Shown here in pieces: positions 42,971 through 50,813 of a DNA stretch of 64,000 nucleotides. Positions within the stretch are counted from its first letter, which is position 1. Each line of letters begins with the position of its first letter. The position numbers and the translations under genes are program-made. Source of the DNA: Mesorhizobium ciceri biovar biserrulae WSM1271 (GTDB lineage Bacteria > Pseudomonadota > Alphaproteobacteria > Rhizobiales > Rhizobiaceae); contig NC_014923.1 in the NCBI RefSeq assembly GCF_000185905.1, positions 4,425,501 through 4,489,500 on the forward strand, in the 5' to 3' direction. The notes beneath the pieces are model-generated. The model was given only the letters and a program-made list of their open reading frames with translations. It had not been told where the DNA came from and searched no databases.

Positions 42971-43671
42971 GCCGCCGCACCTTTTGCGTCCAGCCCGCGC
43001 GAGCGGAAGGCATGGATCGCCTGGGCCAACACCGCAACAGCAATCTCTCCCGGGCTGGCAGCACCAATATCGAGCCCGATCGGCGCATGGATACGGGCGA
43101 TCTGGTCGGCGCTCGCGCCCAGCGCCAGCAAACGTTCGACACGCTTGGCATGCGTCTTCCTGCTGCCGAGCGCGCCGACATAGAAGCAGTTGGCGTCTAG
43201 TGCTGCCTTCAGGGCGAAATCATCGACCTTCGGATCATGGGTGACGGCGGCAAGTGCGGTGTAGCTGTCGAGCGGCTGACGCTTCAGCACATCCTCCGGC
43301 CATTCGGCATGAAGCGCCACATCGGGAAAGCGGTCCGGCGTGGCGAAAGCGGTGCGGGGGTCGATGATCTCCACGGGATAGCCGGCGATCTTCGCCATCG
43401 GCGCCAGCGCCTGGCTGATATGAACAGCGCCAATCACGACCAGACGCGGCTGCGGCAGATGCGCGTTGAGAAAGAAAGTCCGCCCCTCGGCTTCGACCGA
43501 ACCGGAGTTGCCTGTGCGGAACGCCCTGGCGATCGCGGTTCCGAGATCGCCGGCGACGTGATCGCCCTCGCGCACGATCCGGTCGCGGCCGTCACCGAGA
43601 TCGGTGACAAGGATCGCCGCACGGCGGGCGCGTCGTTCGGCGTTCAAAGTTTTTAAGGCGTAGGGATCCAT
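42967..43671 (-). CDS. XdhC family protein, C-terminal (NAD-binding) half
   Basis: I chose the ATG opening MDPYALKTLNAERRARR; the 42 residues upstream derive from a palindromic repeat. The 234-residue product carries the XdhC Rossmann domain: VVIGAVHISQALAPMA, YPVEIIDPRTAFA, AAVTHDPKVDD and YVGALGSRKTHAKR. XdhC proteins bind Moco and insert the sulfurated form into molybdenum hydroxylases. The N-terminal XdhC part is a separate gene just upstream, so the protein is split in two here. Confidence 0.88.
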   Translation of the reverse strand: MDPYALKTLNAERRARRAAILVTDLGDGRDRIVREGDHVAGDLGTAIARAFRTGNSGSVEAEGRTFFLNAHLPQPRLVVIGAVHISQALAPMAKIAGYPVEIIDPRTAFATPDRFPDVALHAEWPEDVLKRQPLDSYTALAAVTHDPKVDDFALKAALDANCFYVGALGSRKTHAKRVERLLALGASADQIARIHAPIGLDIGAASPGEIAVAVLAQAIHAFRSRGLDAKGAAA

Positions 43672-43688
43672 CAGGAAATCTCTTGTCC

Positions 43689-43738
43689 GAGCATCATCTT
43701 GTCCAAAAACCGGGTCCCACTTTTTGGGATCATGCTCT
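43689..43738. repeat. Rhizobial palindromic repeat, copy 1
   Basis: The element begins GAGCATCATCTTGTCC, continues with ACCGGGTCCCACTTTTTGGG and ends GATCATGCTC, with GAGCAT/ATGCTC as its inverted ends. It lies between the two XdhC genes. A second, diverged copy in the same orientation lies at 60642-60690. Confidence 0.75.
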
Positions 43739-44075
43739 AGCCCAGTCTTTCCACGTACACCTTGATGCGGCCGCCACAGGACAAGCCCACTTGCCATGCG
43801 GTTTCATCGGCAACACCGAACTCCAGCATCCTGGCCTTGCCGCTGTCGATGACGTCGATGGCCTCGCTGACCACAGCGCCTTCGACGCAGCCGCCCGAGA
43901 CGGAGCCGTGGAAATTGCCGTCTGCGTCGATGACCAGATGGCTGCCTACAGGTCGGGGCGCCGAACCCCAGGTCTCGACCACTGTCGCGATGGCCACGTC
44001 CTTGCCGTCCTTCATCCAGCCCTCCGCAATGATCAGCGGGTCGCGGGCCTCATCCAGATAAATGCTGTTTTCCAT
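43737..44075 (-). CDS. XdhC family protein, N-terminal half (CoxI-like)
   Basis: The protein has 112 residues. It has the XdhC N-terminal pattern VAIATVVETWGSAPRPVGSHLVI, SGGCVEGAVV and GLSCGGRIKVYVE. The cysteines in SGGCVEG and SCGGRI are typical ligands of the Moco-binding face. It ends within the repeat at 43689-43738. It works with the C-terminal XdhC half encoded downstream. Confidence 0.88.
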   Translation of the reverse strand: MENSIYLDEARDPLIIAEGWMKDGKDVAIATVVETWGSAPRPVGSHLVIDADGNFHGSVSGGCVEGAVVSEAIDVIDSGKARMLEFGVADETAWQVGLSCGGRIKVYVERLG

Positions 44076-44135
44076 GACCGTTTCTCCAGAAGTCTGTTTT
44101 TCTCGGGATCTGTTTTCCGGATGGGAAGGATATGG

Positions 44136-45380
44136 TTATGCGGCGCGCCTCGCGCCAGCTTCCAGCCATCGGCGCGGATCGACGGATTGTGCCGACTTCT
44201 TGTCCAATGACGCGCAGAGATCGGCGAGCGCATCGAGATTGTGCACCGAGCGGAACTCGTCGACATGCGGCAGCATCGCCTTGACGCCACGGGCGCGCGC
44301 CTGGAAGCCGTCGAAGCGCAGCAACGGGTTCAGCCAGATCAGCCGCCGGCAGGATTTGTGCAGGCGCTCCATCTCCTCCGACAGGCCGGCGACATCGTCG
44401 CGCTCCAGCCCATCTGTGATCAGAAGCACGACCGCCCCCTGCCCCAGCACGCGACGCGACCATGTCAGGTTGAACTCGGCCAGCGTGTCGCCGATGCGGG
44501 TGCCACCCGACCAGTCCATGACCGCCGCCGAACAGTCGGCAAGGGCTGCATCCGGGTCGCGATGGCGCATCTGCCGCGTCAGATTGGTCAGCCGGGTACC
44601 GAAGACGAAGGTGTGCACGCGACGCCTTTTTTCCGTCAGCGCATGCAGGAAATGCAGGAAAATCCGCGTGTACTGGCTCATCGAGCCGGAAATGTCGGCC
44701 AACACGACCAGTGGCGGATGAACCTCGCGGGCTGAGCGGAATTTCGGCAGGATCAGTTCGCCGCCGGTGCGCGCGGCCGAACGCATCATGGCGCGCGGAT
44801 CGATGCGGCGGCCATGCGCATCGGCCTTGAAGCGCCGCGTCCGCACCATGTCGAAAGGCAACCGCAACTGCGCGATCGCCTTCTTGGCGTCGGCCATCTC
44901 GGCGGCGTTCATCTGGGCAAAATCCTTGGCCCGCAGCACCTCGTTGCCGGAAAAGGTGAAGCGGGCGTCGACCTCGATCTCGGGAATTTCCTGTGGCGGC
45001 TGGTTCTTCTGGTGTCCCTCGAACATCGCCTGGCTGACTCGGTTTTCAGCGGCGCGTGGCTTCTGCTTTTCCCTGGTGTCGGGCGCCACCGGCGAAAACA
45101 TCGCCAGCATCTTTTCGATCAGTTCGCGCGACTTCCAGAACAGCCGGAAGGCCTCGTCGAAAATGGCGTGATCCTCATGCCGCGACACCAGCACGGCGTG
45201 CAGCGTCCAGTAGAAATCGTCGCGCGAACCGATGCCCGCGGCGAGCACCGCCTCGATGGCGTCCTTGACCGAGGCCGGCCCGACCCGCATGCCCGCCTTG
45301 CGCAAGGTGCGGGCAAAATAGACGATGTTGTCGGCGATCCGCCCGTGCGGCATGGCCTCTTTTGGCTCGGGGCGCGGCAT
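44136..45380 (-). CDS. VWA domain protein, CoxE type
   Basis: The 414-residue protein has a C-terminal von Willebrand A domain with an intact MIDAS: DISGSMSQYTRIF, then a Thr in HTFVFGTRLTNLTRQ and DWSGGTRIG with the Asp. The N-terminal part (VYFARTLRKAGMRVGPASVKDAIEAV, in part LRKAGMRVGPASV) is typical of CoxE. These proteins act with a MoxR ATPase to mature CO dehydrogenase-like Mo-Cu active sites. It follows the MoxR gene by 3 nt. Confidence 0.9.
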   Translation of the reverse strand: MPRPEPKEAMPHGRIADNIVYFARTLRKAGMRVGPASVKDAIEAVLAAGIGSRDDFYWTLHAVLVSRHEDHAIFDEAFRLFWKSRELIEKMLAMFSPVAPDTREKQKPRAAENRVSQAMFEGHQKNQPPQEIPEIEVDARFTFSGNEVLRAKDFAQMNAAEMADAKKAIAQLRLPFDMVRTRRFKADAHGRRIDPRAMMRSAARTGGELILPKFRSAREVHPPLVVLADISGSMSQYTRIFLHFLHALTEKRRRVHTFVFGTRLTNLTRQMRHRDPDAALADCSAAVMDWSGGTRIGDTLAEFNLTWSRRVLGQGAVVLLITDGLERDDVAGLSEEMERLHKSCRRLIWLNPLLRFDGFQARARGVKAMLPHVDEFRSVHNLDALADLCASLDKKSAQSVDPRRWLEAGARRAA

Positions 45381-45383
45381 CGC

Positions 45384-46313
45384 CTACTCCGCCGCCGAAA
45401 GCTCGGCCTTCACCTCGTTGAGGATGCGCCGGCCTTCGCCCTGTTCGATGCGGGCAATGTCGTCCTGGTATTTCAACAGCACACCGATCGTATCGGAGAC
45501 GGTTTCCGGATCGAGCGCCACCTTGTCGAGCTCGGTCAGCGCGCCGGCCCAGTCGATGGTTTCGGCGACACCCGGCACCTTGAACAGCTCGATCTGGCGC
45601 AGCTTCTGGATGAAGGAGACCACTTCGGCCGAAAGGCGCTGGTTGGCCTGCGGCACCTTGCGGCGCACGATCTCCAACTCGCGCTCGGCATTGGGATAGT
45701 CGACCCAGTGATAGAGGCAGCGCCGCTTCAGCGCGTCGTGGATCTCACGGGTGCGGTTGGTGGTGATGATGACGATCGGCGGCTCTTCCGCCTTGATGGT
45801 GCCGAGCTCGGGCACCGTCACCTGGAAGTCGGACAGGATTTCGAGCAGGAAGGCCTCGAACGCCTCGTCGGTGCGGTCGAGCTCATCGATCAGGAAAACC
45901 GGGGCAGCCCCCGCCTTGCCGGTCAGCGCATCGAGCACCGGGCGGCGGATCAGGTATTTTTCGGAGAAGACGTTGCGCTCCATGGCGGAGCGCTCGACCT
46001 TGCCGGCCGCCTCCTCCATGCGGATCTCAATCATCTGCGCGGCGTAGTTCCACTCGTAGACGGCGGACGAGACGTCAAGGCCTTCATAGCATTGCAGGCG
46101 GATCAGCCGGCGGCCGAGCGCCTGTGCCAACACCTTGGCGATCTCGGTCTTGCCGACGCCGGCCTCGCCCTCAAGGAAAAGCGGCCGCTTCATACGCAAC
46201 GACAGGAACAGTACGGTCGCCAGCGACCGGTCCGCCACATAGTCCGCACCGGTCAGGAGATCGAGCGTCTCGTCGATCGTCCGTGGCGCGGCGCGCGGTT
46301 TCAGCTCGGTCAT
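45384..46313 (-). CDS. MoxR-type AAA+ ATPase, CoxD type
   Basis: The 309-residue protein has Walker A GEAGVGKTEIAKVLA, Walker B VFLIDELDRTDEAFE and sensor 1 IVIITTNRTREIH. The RPLFLEGEAGVGKTE opening is characteristic of the CoxD/MoxR subfamily that remodels metalloenzymes together with VWA partners. Its start overlaps the stop of the flavin reductase gene by 4 nt, so the five maturation genes and the flavin reductase may share one transcript. Confidence 0.9.
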   Translation of the reverse strand: MTELKPRAAPRTIDETLDLLTGADYVADRSLATVLFLSLRMKRPLFLEGEAGVGKTEIAKVLAQALGRRLIRLQCYEGLDVSSAVYEWNYAAQMIEIRMEEAAGKVERSAMERNVFSEKYLIRRPVLDALTGKAGAAPVFLIDELDRTDEAFEAFLLEILSDFQVTVPELGTIKAEEPPIVIITTNRTREIHDALKRRCLYHWVDYPNAERELEIVRRKVPQANQRLSAEVVSFIQKLRQIELFKVPGVAETIDWAGALTELDKVALDPETVSDTIGVLLKYQDDIARIEQGEGRRILNEVKAELSAAE

Positions 46314-46837
46314 TCTTTCTCCGTGAACGCCGCCGCTCCGCTTTCCAGTACGTGGTAGCCGCGGGCGTGATAGATCAGCGGCCGCAAATTATCGCCCATC
46401 CGCAGGCCTGTCACCTTGCCAAAAAGCACACGATGGGTGGCCAGGTCCTTGGTATCGATCAATTCGCAGTCGAACACGGCGAGCGCACCCTTCAGCGTCG
46501 GCGCGCCGGTGGAGATCACGTCCCATTCGCCGAGCGCGAAGCGCTCCTCGACCGGCAAGCCGGTGATTCCGGAAAAGCCGACTGACAGCGGCTCCTGGTG
46601 GGAAGCCAGGGTGTTCAAGGCAAACCTGCCGTTTTTCACGAACGGTTCGTTCTTGGGATTTTCGCGATTGAGACAGACCAGAATGGTCGGCGGGGTGTCC
46701 GAAACCGAGCAGGCCGCGATCACCGTCGCGCCGCGCTTGCCGGCCGGCCCGTCGGTGGTGACCACATGGACGTGGCCGGCAAAGTGGCTCATCGCGTCGC
46801 GATAGGCCTGCGGCCCAATGTCGTTCTTCTTCAGCAC
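46310..46837 (-). CDS. Flavin reductase-like FMN-binding protein
   Basis: The 175-residue protein has the flavin reductase domain pattern: AYRDAMSHFAGHVHVVTTDGPAGKRG, TVIAACSVSDTPPTILVCLN and NTLASHQEPLS, each only partly quoted here as AYRDAMSHFAGHV, ACSVSDTPPTILV and NTLASHQEPLS. Such proteins supply reduced FMN to two-component monooxygenases. No monooxygenase gene is next to it. It leads the maturation operon, so it could instead supply electrons for cofactor assembly; that is speculative. Confidence 0.85.
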   Translation of the reverse strand: MLKKNDIGPQAYRDAMSHFAGHVHVVTTDGPAGKRGATVIAACSVSDTPPTILVCLNRENPKNEPFVKNGRFALNTLASHQEPLSVGFSGITGLPVEERFALGEWDVISTGAPTLKGALAVFDCELIDTKDLATHRVLFGKVTGLRMGDNLRPLIYHARGYHVLESGAAAFTEKE

Positions 46838-47016
46838 CGTATTTTTTCCATTGTCAGGATCCTATCGACATATATGGCCAGACATAGCCCGCCACAAGCG
46901 AAGTGCCTGAGCCATATCCCGAAATTCGCGTGTTGCACCAAGGCCGGGCAGCCTTTAGGTCTTGGCGGCAACAGTGCCGGGAGCATAGGACCGGCCCGGA
47001 GGATCCCATCGCTCGA

Positions 47017-48090
47017 ATGCGACCCAGGACAAGAACAATAGCGGCGCTGTTCTGGCTGTTCCTGGCCAGTGGTGCGGATGCCCGGACGCTGCTGGTCGGC
47101 GTCTCGGCGCCCCTGTCGGGACCATCGGCCATTCTCGGCAAGCAGATCGAGGCCGGTACCGGTATGGCCGCCGAAGCGGACGGCATCGAACTCAAGACCG
47201 TGGATGACGCCTGCACCGCCGATGGCGGCGCTGCCGCGGCCAGGGAATTCGCAGCCGTCAAGGTCAATATCGTGGTCGGCTTTCTCTGCACCGAGGCGAT
47301 CGAGGCGGCGATGCCGATCCTGAAGGACGCCAACATTCCGGTCATCACCATTGGCGTGCGAACCGAAAGCCTGACCGACCGCCGCGCCAAGACCGGCTGG
47401 CCGGTCTATCGCCTCGGACCACGCGGCGACGATGAGCGCAATGCGGTCGCGTCAGCCCTCACCCGCCTGTGGCAAAACGAATTGTTCGCCATTATCGACG
47501 ACGGCACCATCTACGGCCGTGAAATCGCCGAGACGTTGCGGGCAGCGGCCGAACAGGCAGCGCTGAAACCTGTGTTCGTCGACACGTTCCGGCCCCAGCT
47601 CGACAATCAGATCGGCATGATCGGTCGGCTGAAGAAGGCCGGCGCGACGCATGTCTTTGCCGGCGGCGATGGCGACGACATCGCCATCATGGGCCGCGAT
47701 GCCGCACAGCTTCAGGCGGGCATCGTCTTTGCCGGCGGCGAGAACCTGCGCACGCCGCCCGGCGACGTGCCCTATTCCTTGGGCACACTGATGATCGCAC
47801 CGCCGGAATGGGCCGATGTCGCCGATCCAAAAGTGCTGGCGGCCTTTGCCGCGCAGAAAGTCGTGCCCGACGGCTATACGCTGCCGGCCTTTGCGGCGGT
47901 CGAAATCGCCAAGGCAGCGTCGGGCTTGTCAGAAAGCTCGGGCAAACCACTGACCGAAGCTCTGACCGGACAGGATTTCACCACGGCGATCGGGCCGATC
48001 CGGTTTGATGCGAAAGGCGATCTCAGCCGGAGCCCCTACCGCGTCTTCCGCTTCGATGGCACGCGCTTTGCGCCCTTGGAAAGCAACTGA
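47017..48090 (+). CDS. Solo branched-chain-amino-acid-type binding protein
   Basis: I chose the ATG opening MRPRTRTIAALFWLFL, with a signal peptide ending near ADA; GGAGG lies 14 nt upstream, an unusually long spacing. The frame is open 114 nt earlier without protein character. The 357-residue product has the type I binding fold of Leu/Ile/Val receptors: LLVGVSAPLSGPSAILGKQ, VVGFLCTEAIEAAMPIL and PVITIGVRTESL. No permease or ATPase lies beside it. Its stop overlaps the P1 peptidase start by 1 nt, so it may sense or deliver a peptide or amino acid for that enzyme. Confidence 0.8.
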   Translation: MRPRTRTIAALFWLFLASGADARTLLVGVSAPLSGPSAILGKQIEAGTGMAAEADGIELKTVDDACTADGGAAAAREFAAVKVNIVVGFLCTEAIEAAMPILKDANIPVITIGVRTESLTDRRAKTGWPVYRLGPRGDDERNAVASALTRLWQNELFAIIDDGTIYGREIAETLRAAAEQAALKPVFVDTFRPQLDNQIGMIGRLKKAGATHVFAGGDGDDIAIMGRDAAQLQAGIVFAGGENLRTPPGDVPYSLGTLMIAPPEWADVADPKVLAAFAAQKVVPDGYTLPAFAAVEIAKAASGLSESSGKPLTEALTGQDFTTAIGPIRFDAKGDLSRSPYRVFRFDGTRFAPLESN

Positions 48091-49115
48091 TGTTTCGCAC
48101 CGGCCCACGCAACCTGATCACCGACGTTGCCGGCCTGCGCGTCGGCAATGCGTCCGACGCCAAGCTGAAATCCGGGGTAACGACCGTGCTTTGCGATGCG
48201 TCCACAGTGGCGGGCGTTCAGATCCTGGGCGGTGCGCCGGGCACCCGCGAGACCGACCTGCTCGAACCGCACAATTCCGTCGATGTGGTGCACGCTGTGG
48301 TGCTTTCGGGCGGCTCGGCTTTCGGCCTCGACGCAGCTTCCGGCGTGCAGGCGGCGTTGCGTGAACGCGGCATCGGCCTCGAGGTCGGCGGTTTTCGCGT
48401 GCCGATCGTGCCGTCGGCGATCCTGTTCGACCTGCGCAATGGCGGCGACAAGGATTGGGGCCGTTATCCGCCCTACCGCGAGCTTGGCTATGAAGCCGCG
48501 CAAACCGCCACCGCCGATTTCCAACTCGGCACCATCGGCGCCGGCACCGGCGCGCTCACTTCGGGGCTGAAAGGAGGCCTCGGCTCCGCCTCGACGCTGC
48601 TCGACAATGGCGTCACCATCGGCGCGCTGGCCGCCGTCAATCCGACCGGTTCGGTGACCACAGGCCGAACCCGCCATTTCTGGGCGGCACCGTTCGAAAT
48701 CGGCGACGAATTCGGTGGGCTTGGCTATCCCTCGCCGATGCCTGACGAGGCGAAACGGATTCTTTTGAAGTACCGCGACAAACATTTTGGCCGGCAGACG
48801 GAGACCGGCGGCAACACCACCATCGCCGTCATTGCCACCGATGCGGTGCTCACAAAGGCTGCCGCCAAGCGCCTGGCGATGTCGGCGCATGATGGATTCG
48901 TGCGCGCCATCTGGCCGACGCACACGCCGGCCGATGGCGACCTTGTGTTCGCGCTGGCGACCGGCACGAGCGGTATCGAACTCTCCGCCGATGCAGCAAT
49001 CGATCTCTACGCCGCCGCCGGCGCCACCATGGCGCGCGCCATCAGCCGAGGCGTCTATGCCGCGACGCCTGCCGAAAACGATCTGTTTCCGGTCTGGTCG
49101 TCACGCATGAAGTGA
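48090..49115 (+). CDS. P1 family peptidase (DmpA/BapA-like)
   Basis: The 341-residue protein has the conserved LITDVAGLRVGNA start, VVLSGGSAFGLDAASGV and the GGNTTIAVIATDA segment, where the Thr after Asn is the expected autoprocessing N-terminal nucleophile. P1 peptidases are cytosolic aminopeptidases or cyclotransferases acting on small peptides, beta-aminopeptides or amide-linked compounds. It overlaps the binding-protein stop by 1 nt, an unusual pairing. Confidence 0.88.
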   Translation: MFRTGPRNLITDVAGLRVGNASDAKLKSGVTTVLCDASTVAGVQILGGAPGTRETDLLEPHNSVDVVHAVVLSGGSAFGLDAASGVQAALRERGIGLEVGGFRVPIVPSAILFDLRNGGDKDWGRYPPYRELGYEAAQTATADFQLGTIGAGTGALTSGLKGGLGSASTLLDNGVTIGALAAVNPTGSVTTGRTRHFWAAPFEIGDEFGGLGYPSPMPDEAKRILLKYRDKHFGRQTETGGNTTIAVIATDAVLTKAAAKRLAMSAHDGFVRAIWPTHTPADGDLVFALATGTSGIELSADAAIDLYAAAGATMARAISRGVYAATPAENDLFPVWSSRMK

Positions 49116-49124
49116 AGCGATCAA

Positions 49125-49379
49125 TCAGACCGGATCGGACTTTTCTTCCTCGAACGTCACCGCGACATCAGAATTCGCCGACAGCCAGACCTTCTTGCCG
49201 TCGACTTCGGCAATCAGGCTCAGGGGAATGTAGTGGTGATGGCCCTTGTGGGCGCCCTCGCCGCTATCGGCCTTGGTCAGCTTGATGCGCTGGCCATCGA
49301 CCTTGTCGACAGTGCCGACATGCACGCCATCGGCGCCGACGACTTCCATATGCTCACGAATTTTGCTGGTGTCGGTCAT
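49125..49379 (-). CDS. DUF2171 domain protein
   Basis: This 84-residue protein has the PRC-barrel-like DUF2171 pattern: IREHMEVVGADGVHVGTVDKVDGQRIKLT (in part VVGADGVHVGTVDKV), then HHYIPLSLIAEVDGKKVWLS. Such proteins are common stress-related small proteins in rhizobia. It is convergent with the P1 peptidase. A GGAGAACC region before the ATG acts as ribosome site. Confidence 0.85.
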   Translation of the reverse strand: MTDTSKIREHMEVVGADGVHVGTVDKVDGQRIKLTKADSGEGAHKGHHHYIPLSLIAEVDGKKVWLSANSDVAVTFEEEKSDPV

Positions 49380-49507
49380 GGTGGTTCTCCATTGGGACTG
49401 CCGACAATAACAAATGACGGGCCGATTGGATGCATCGGCTTTCGCACCGCACGACGTTTTGATTCCGTCGTGCTAGGGGATTGAAACGATCATGGGGGTG
49501 AAGACCG

Positions 49508-50233
49508 ATGCGAATGCTCTTTCTGTTTGCCGTTGGCCTGCTTGCACAGCTTGCGACCTCGATCGCGGCTCATGCCGGCGATGTCGCTGAACTTGAGATC
49601 CTCGGCTTCACCAAGGACGGCAGCGTCTTCGCTTTCGAGGAATATGGCGTGCAGGATGGATCGGGCTTTCCCTATGCCAACCGCTACTACATCGACACCA
49701 GCACCGACAGCTTTCTGAAGGGCACGCCGATCCGGGTCCGGCTTGAGGACGAGAATGCCAAACTGGATGCGGTGCGCCTTCAGGCCCGGCAAAAAGGCGA
49801 ATCCATTGTCAGCCAGGCCGAGTTGGACGCCAACCGCGGCATCACCGCGGGTTTCAACCCGGTGACCGAGCTTTCGGCGGATCCGCACCGGATGGCGGTC
49901 AATCCGCGCCCGATCTTCACTCCGGTCGACCCACCGCTCGAGTTCCGGCTCGACGAGTTGGGCATGAACAACGCCGATGGCTGCGAGAGCCAGGGCGAAA
50001 TCAACGGCTTCCGGCTGCTGCGCATCGAGGCGCAGGATGGCGGCACGACCAAGCTGCTGCACGAGGACAAGGCGATACCGAAAAGCCGGGGTTGCCCGAA
50101 CGGCTATCGCATCGGCGCCGTGCAGACCTTTTCCATGGACAGCCTCAGCGCCTATGCCGTGCTGATCGCGGTGCGCCAATACGGCTTTGAAGGCCCGGAC
50201 TTTCGCTGGATCGCGGTGACCGGCCGCCTGTGA
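49508..50233 (+). CDS. Secreted DUF2259 family protein
   Basis: The 241-residue protein has a signal peptide ending near AAHAG. The DUF2259 pattern follows: VAELEILGFTKDGSVFAFEEYGVQDGSGFPYANRYYID in parts, including FAFEEYGVQDGSGFPY. Two cysteines (DGCESQG and SRGCPNGY) may form a disulfide. It is presumably periplasmic with unknown function. Its stop overlaps the start of the next membrane protein gene by 4 nt. Confidence 0.8.
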   Translation: MRMLFLFAVGLLAQLATSIAAHAGDVAELEILGFTKDGSVFAFEEYGVQDGSGFPYANRYYIDTSTDSFLKGTPIRVRLEDENAKLDAVRLQARQKGESIVSQAELDANRGITAGFNPVTELSADPHRMAVNPRPIFTPVDPPLEFRLDELGMNNADGCESQGEINGFRLLRIEAQDGGTTKLLHEDKAIPKSRGCPNGYRIGAVQTFSMDSLSAYAVLIAVRQYGFEGPDFRWIAVTGRL

Positions 50234-50754
50234 CACCCCCTGCTCAACCCGCCGCGCGCGATCGTGCGCTGAACCGCCTTCGCCGCGCGATACCGACGCC
50301 GCGCACAGCGCTTATCGGCGCCGTGTTGTGGGCTGTGACGATGGGCGCCAGCGCGCTCGTCACCCTGTTGTTGGACGACTGGGAGACGCCGGCGAAAATC
50401 CGCATTGTCACCATGCTGTTTGCGGCGGGAGCTGCGCTGGCCTTCCCCATCGGCCTGTTTGCGACGCGGCTGGTCTCGCAGGGAAGACGCTGGGAAGTCG
50501 CTTTCGCCGCGGCCTTCGTGTGCCTAGCAGCGGCGACGATCGGCCTGACCGGCGGGCTGTTTGCCCTGCAGTACCGCTCCTACTACGCCGAGTGGCATGC
50601 GCCTGCTTTCACCCGCACCTGGGTCCTCCAGTTCGTCTTCACGACGTTGATTGCGCTCTATCAGTTCGTAGTGCTGGGCATCCGGCTCTATTTTCCAGTT
50701 GGTTTCATCGCTCTGTTTGCCGCGGGCGTCTGGTTTGCGCGCCAGCGGCGTTGA
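50230..50754 (+). CDS. Hypothetical membrane protein, 174 aa
   Basis: The start is a GTG overlapping the upstream stop. The protein has four hydrophobic segments (TALIGAVLWAVTMGASALVTLLL, FAAGAALAFPIGLFATRL, FAAAFVCLAAATIGLTGGLFAL and the C-terminal IRLYFPVGFIALFAAGVWF), each quoted only to mark its place. No family is recognised. It is translationally coupled to the DUF2259 gene, so the two may act together at the membrane. Confidence 0.65.
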   Translation: MTPPAQPAARDRALNRLRRAIPTPRTALIGAVLWAVTMGASALVTLLLDDWETPAKIRIVTMLFAAGAALAFPIGLFATRLVSQGRRWEVAFAAAFVCLAAATIGLTGGLFALQYRSYYAEWHAPAFTRTWVLQFVFTTLIALYQFVVLGIRLYFPVGFIALFAAGVWFARQRR

Positions 50755-50813
50755 GCATTTTGCTCGCCTCTGTTAGGACGCGGGCAAACTTCTCGATATG
50801 TCAGGACTGACCG

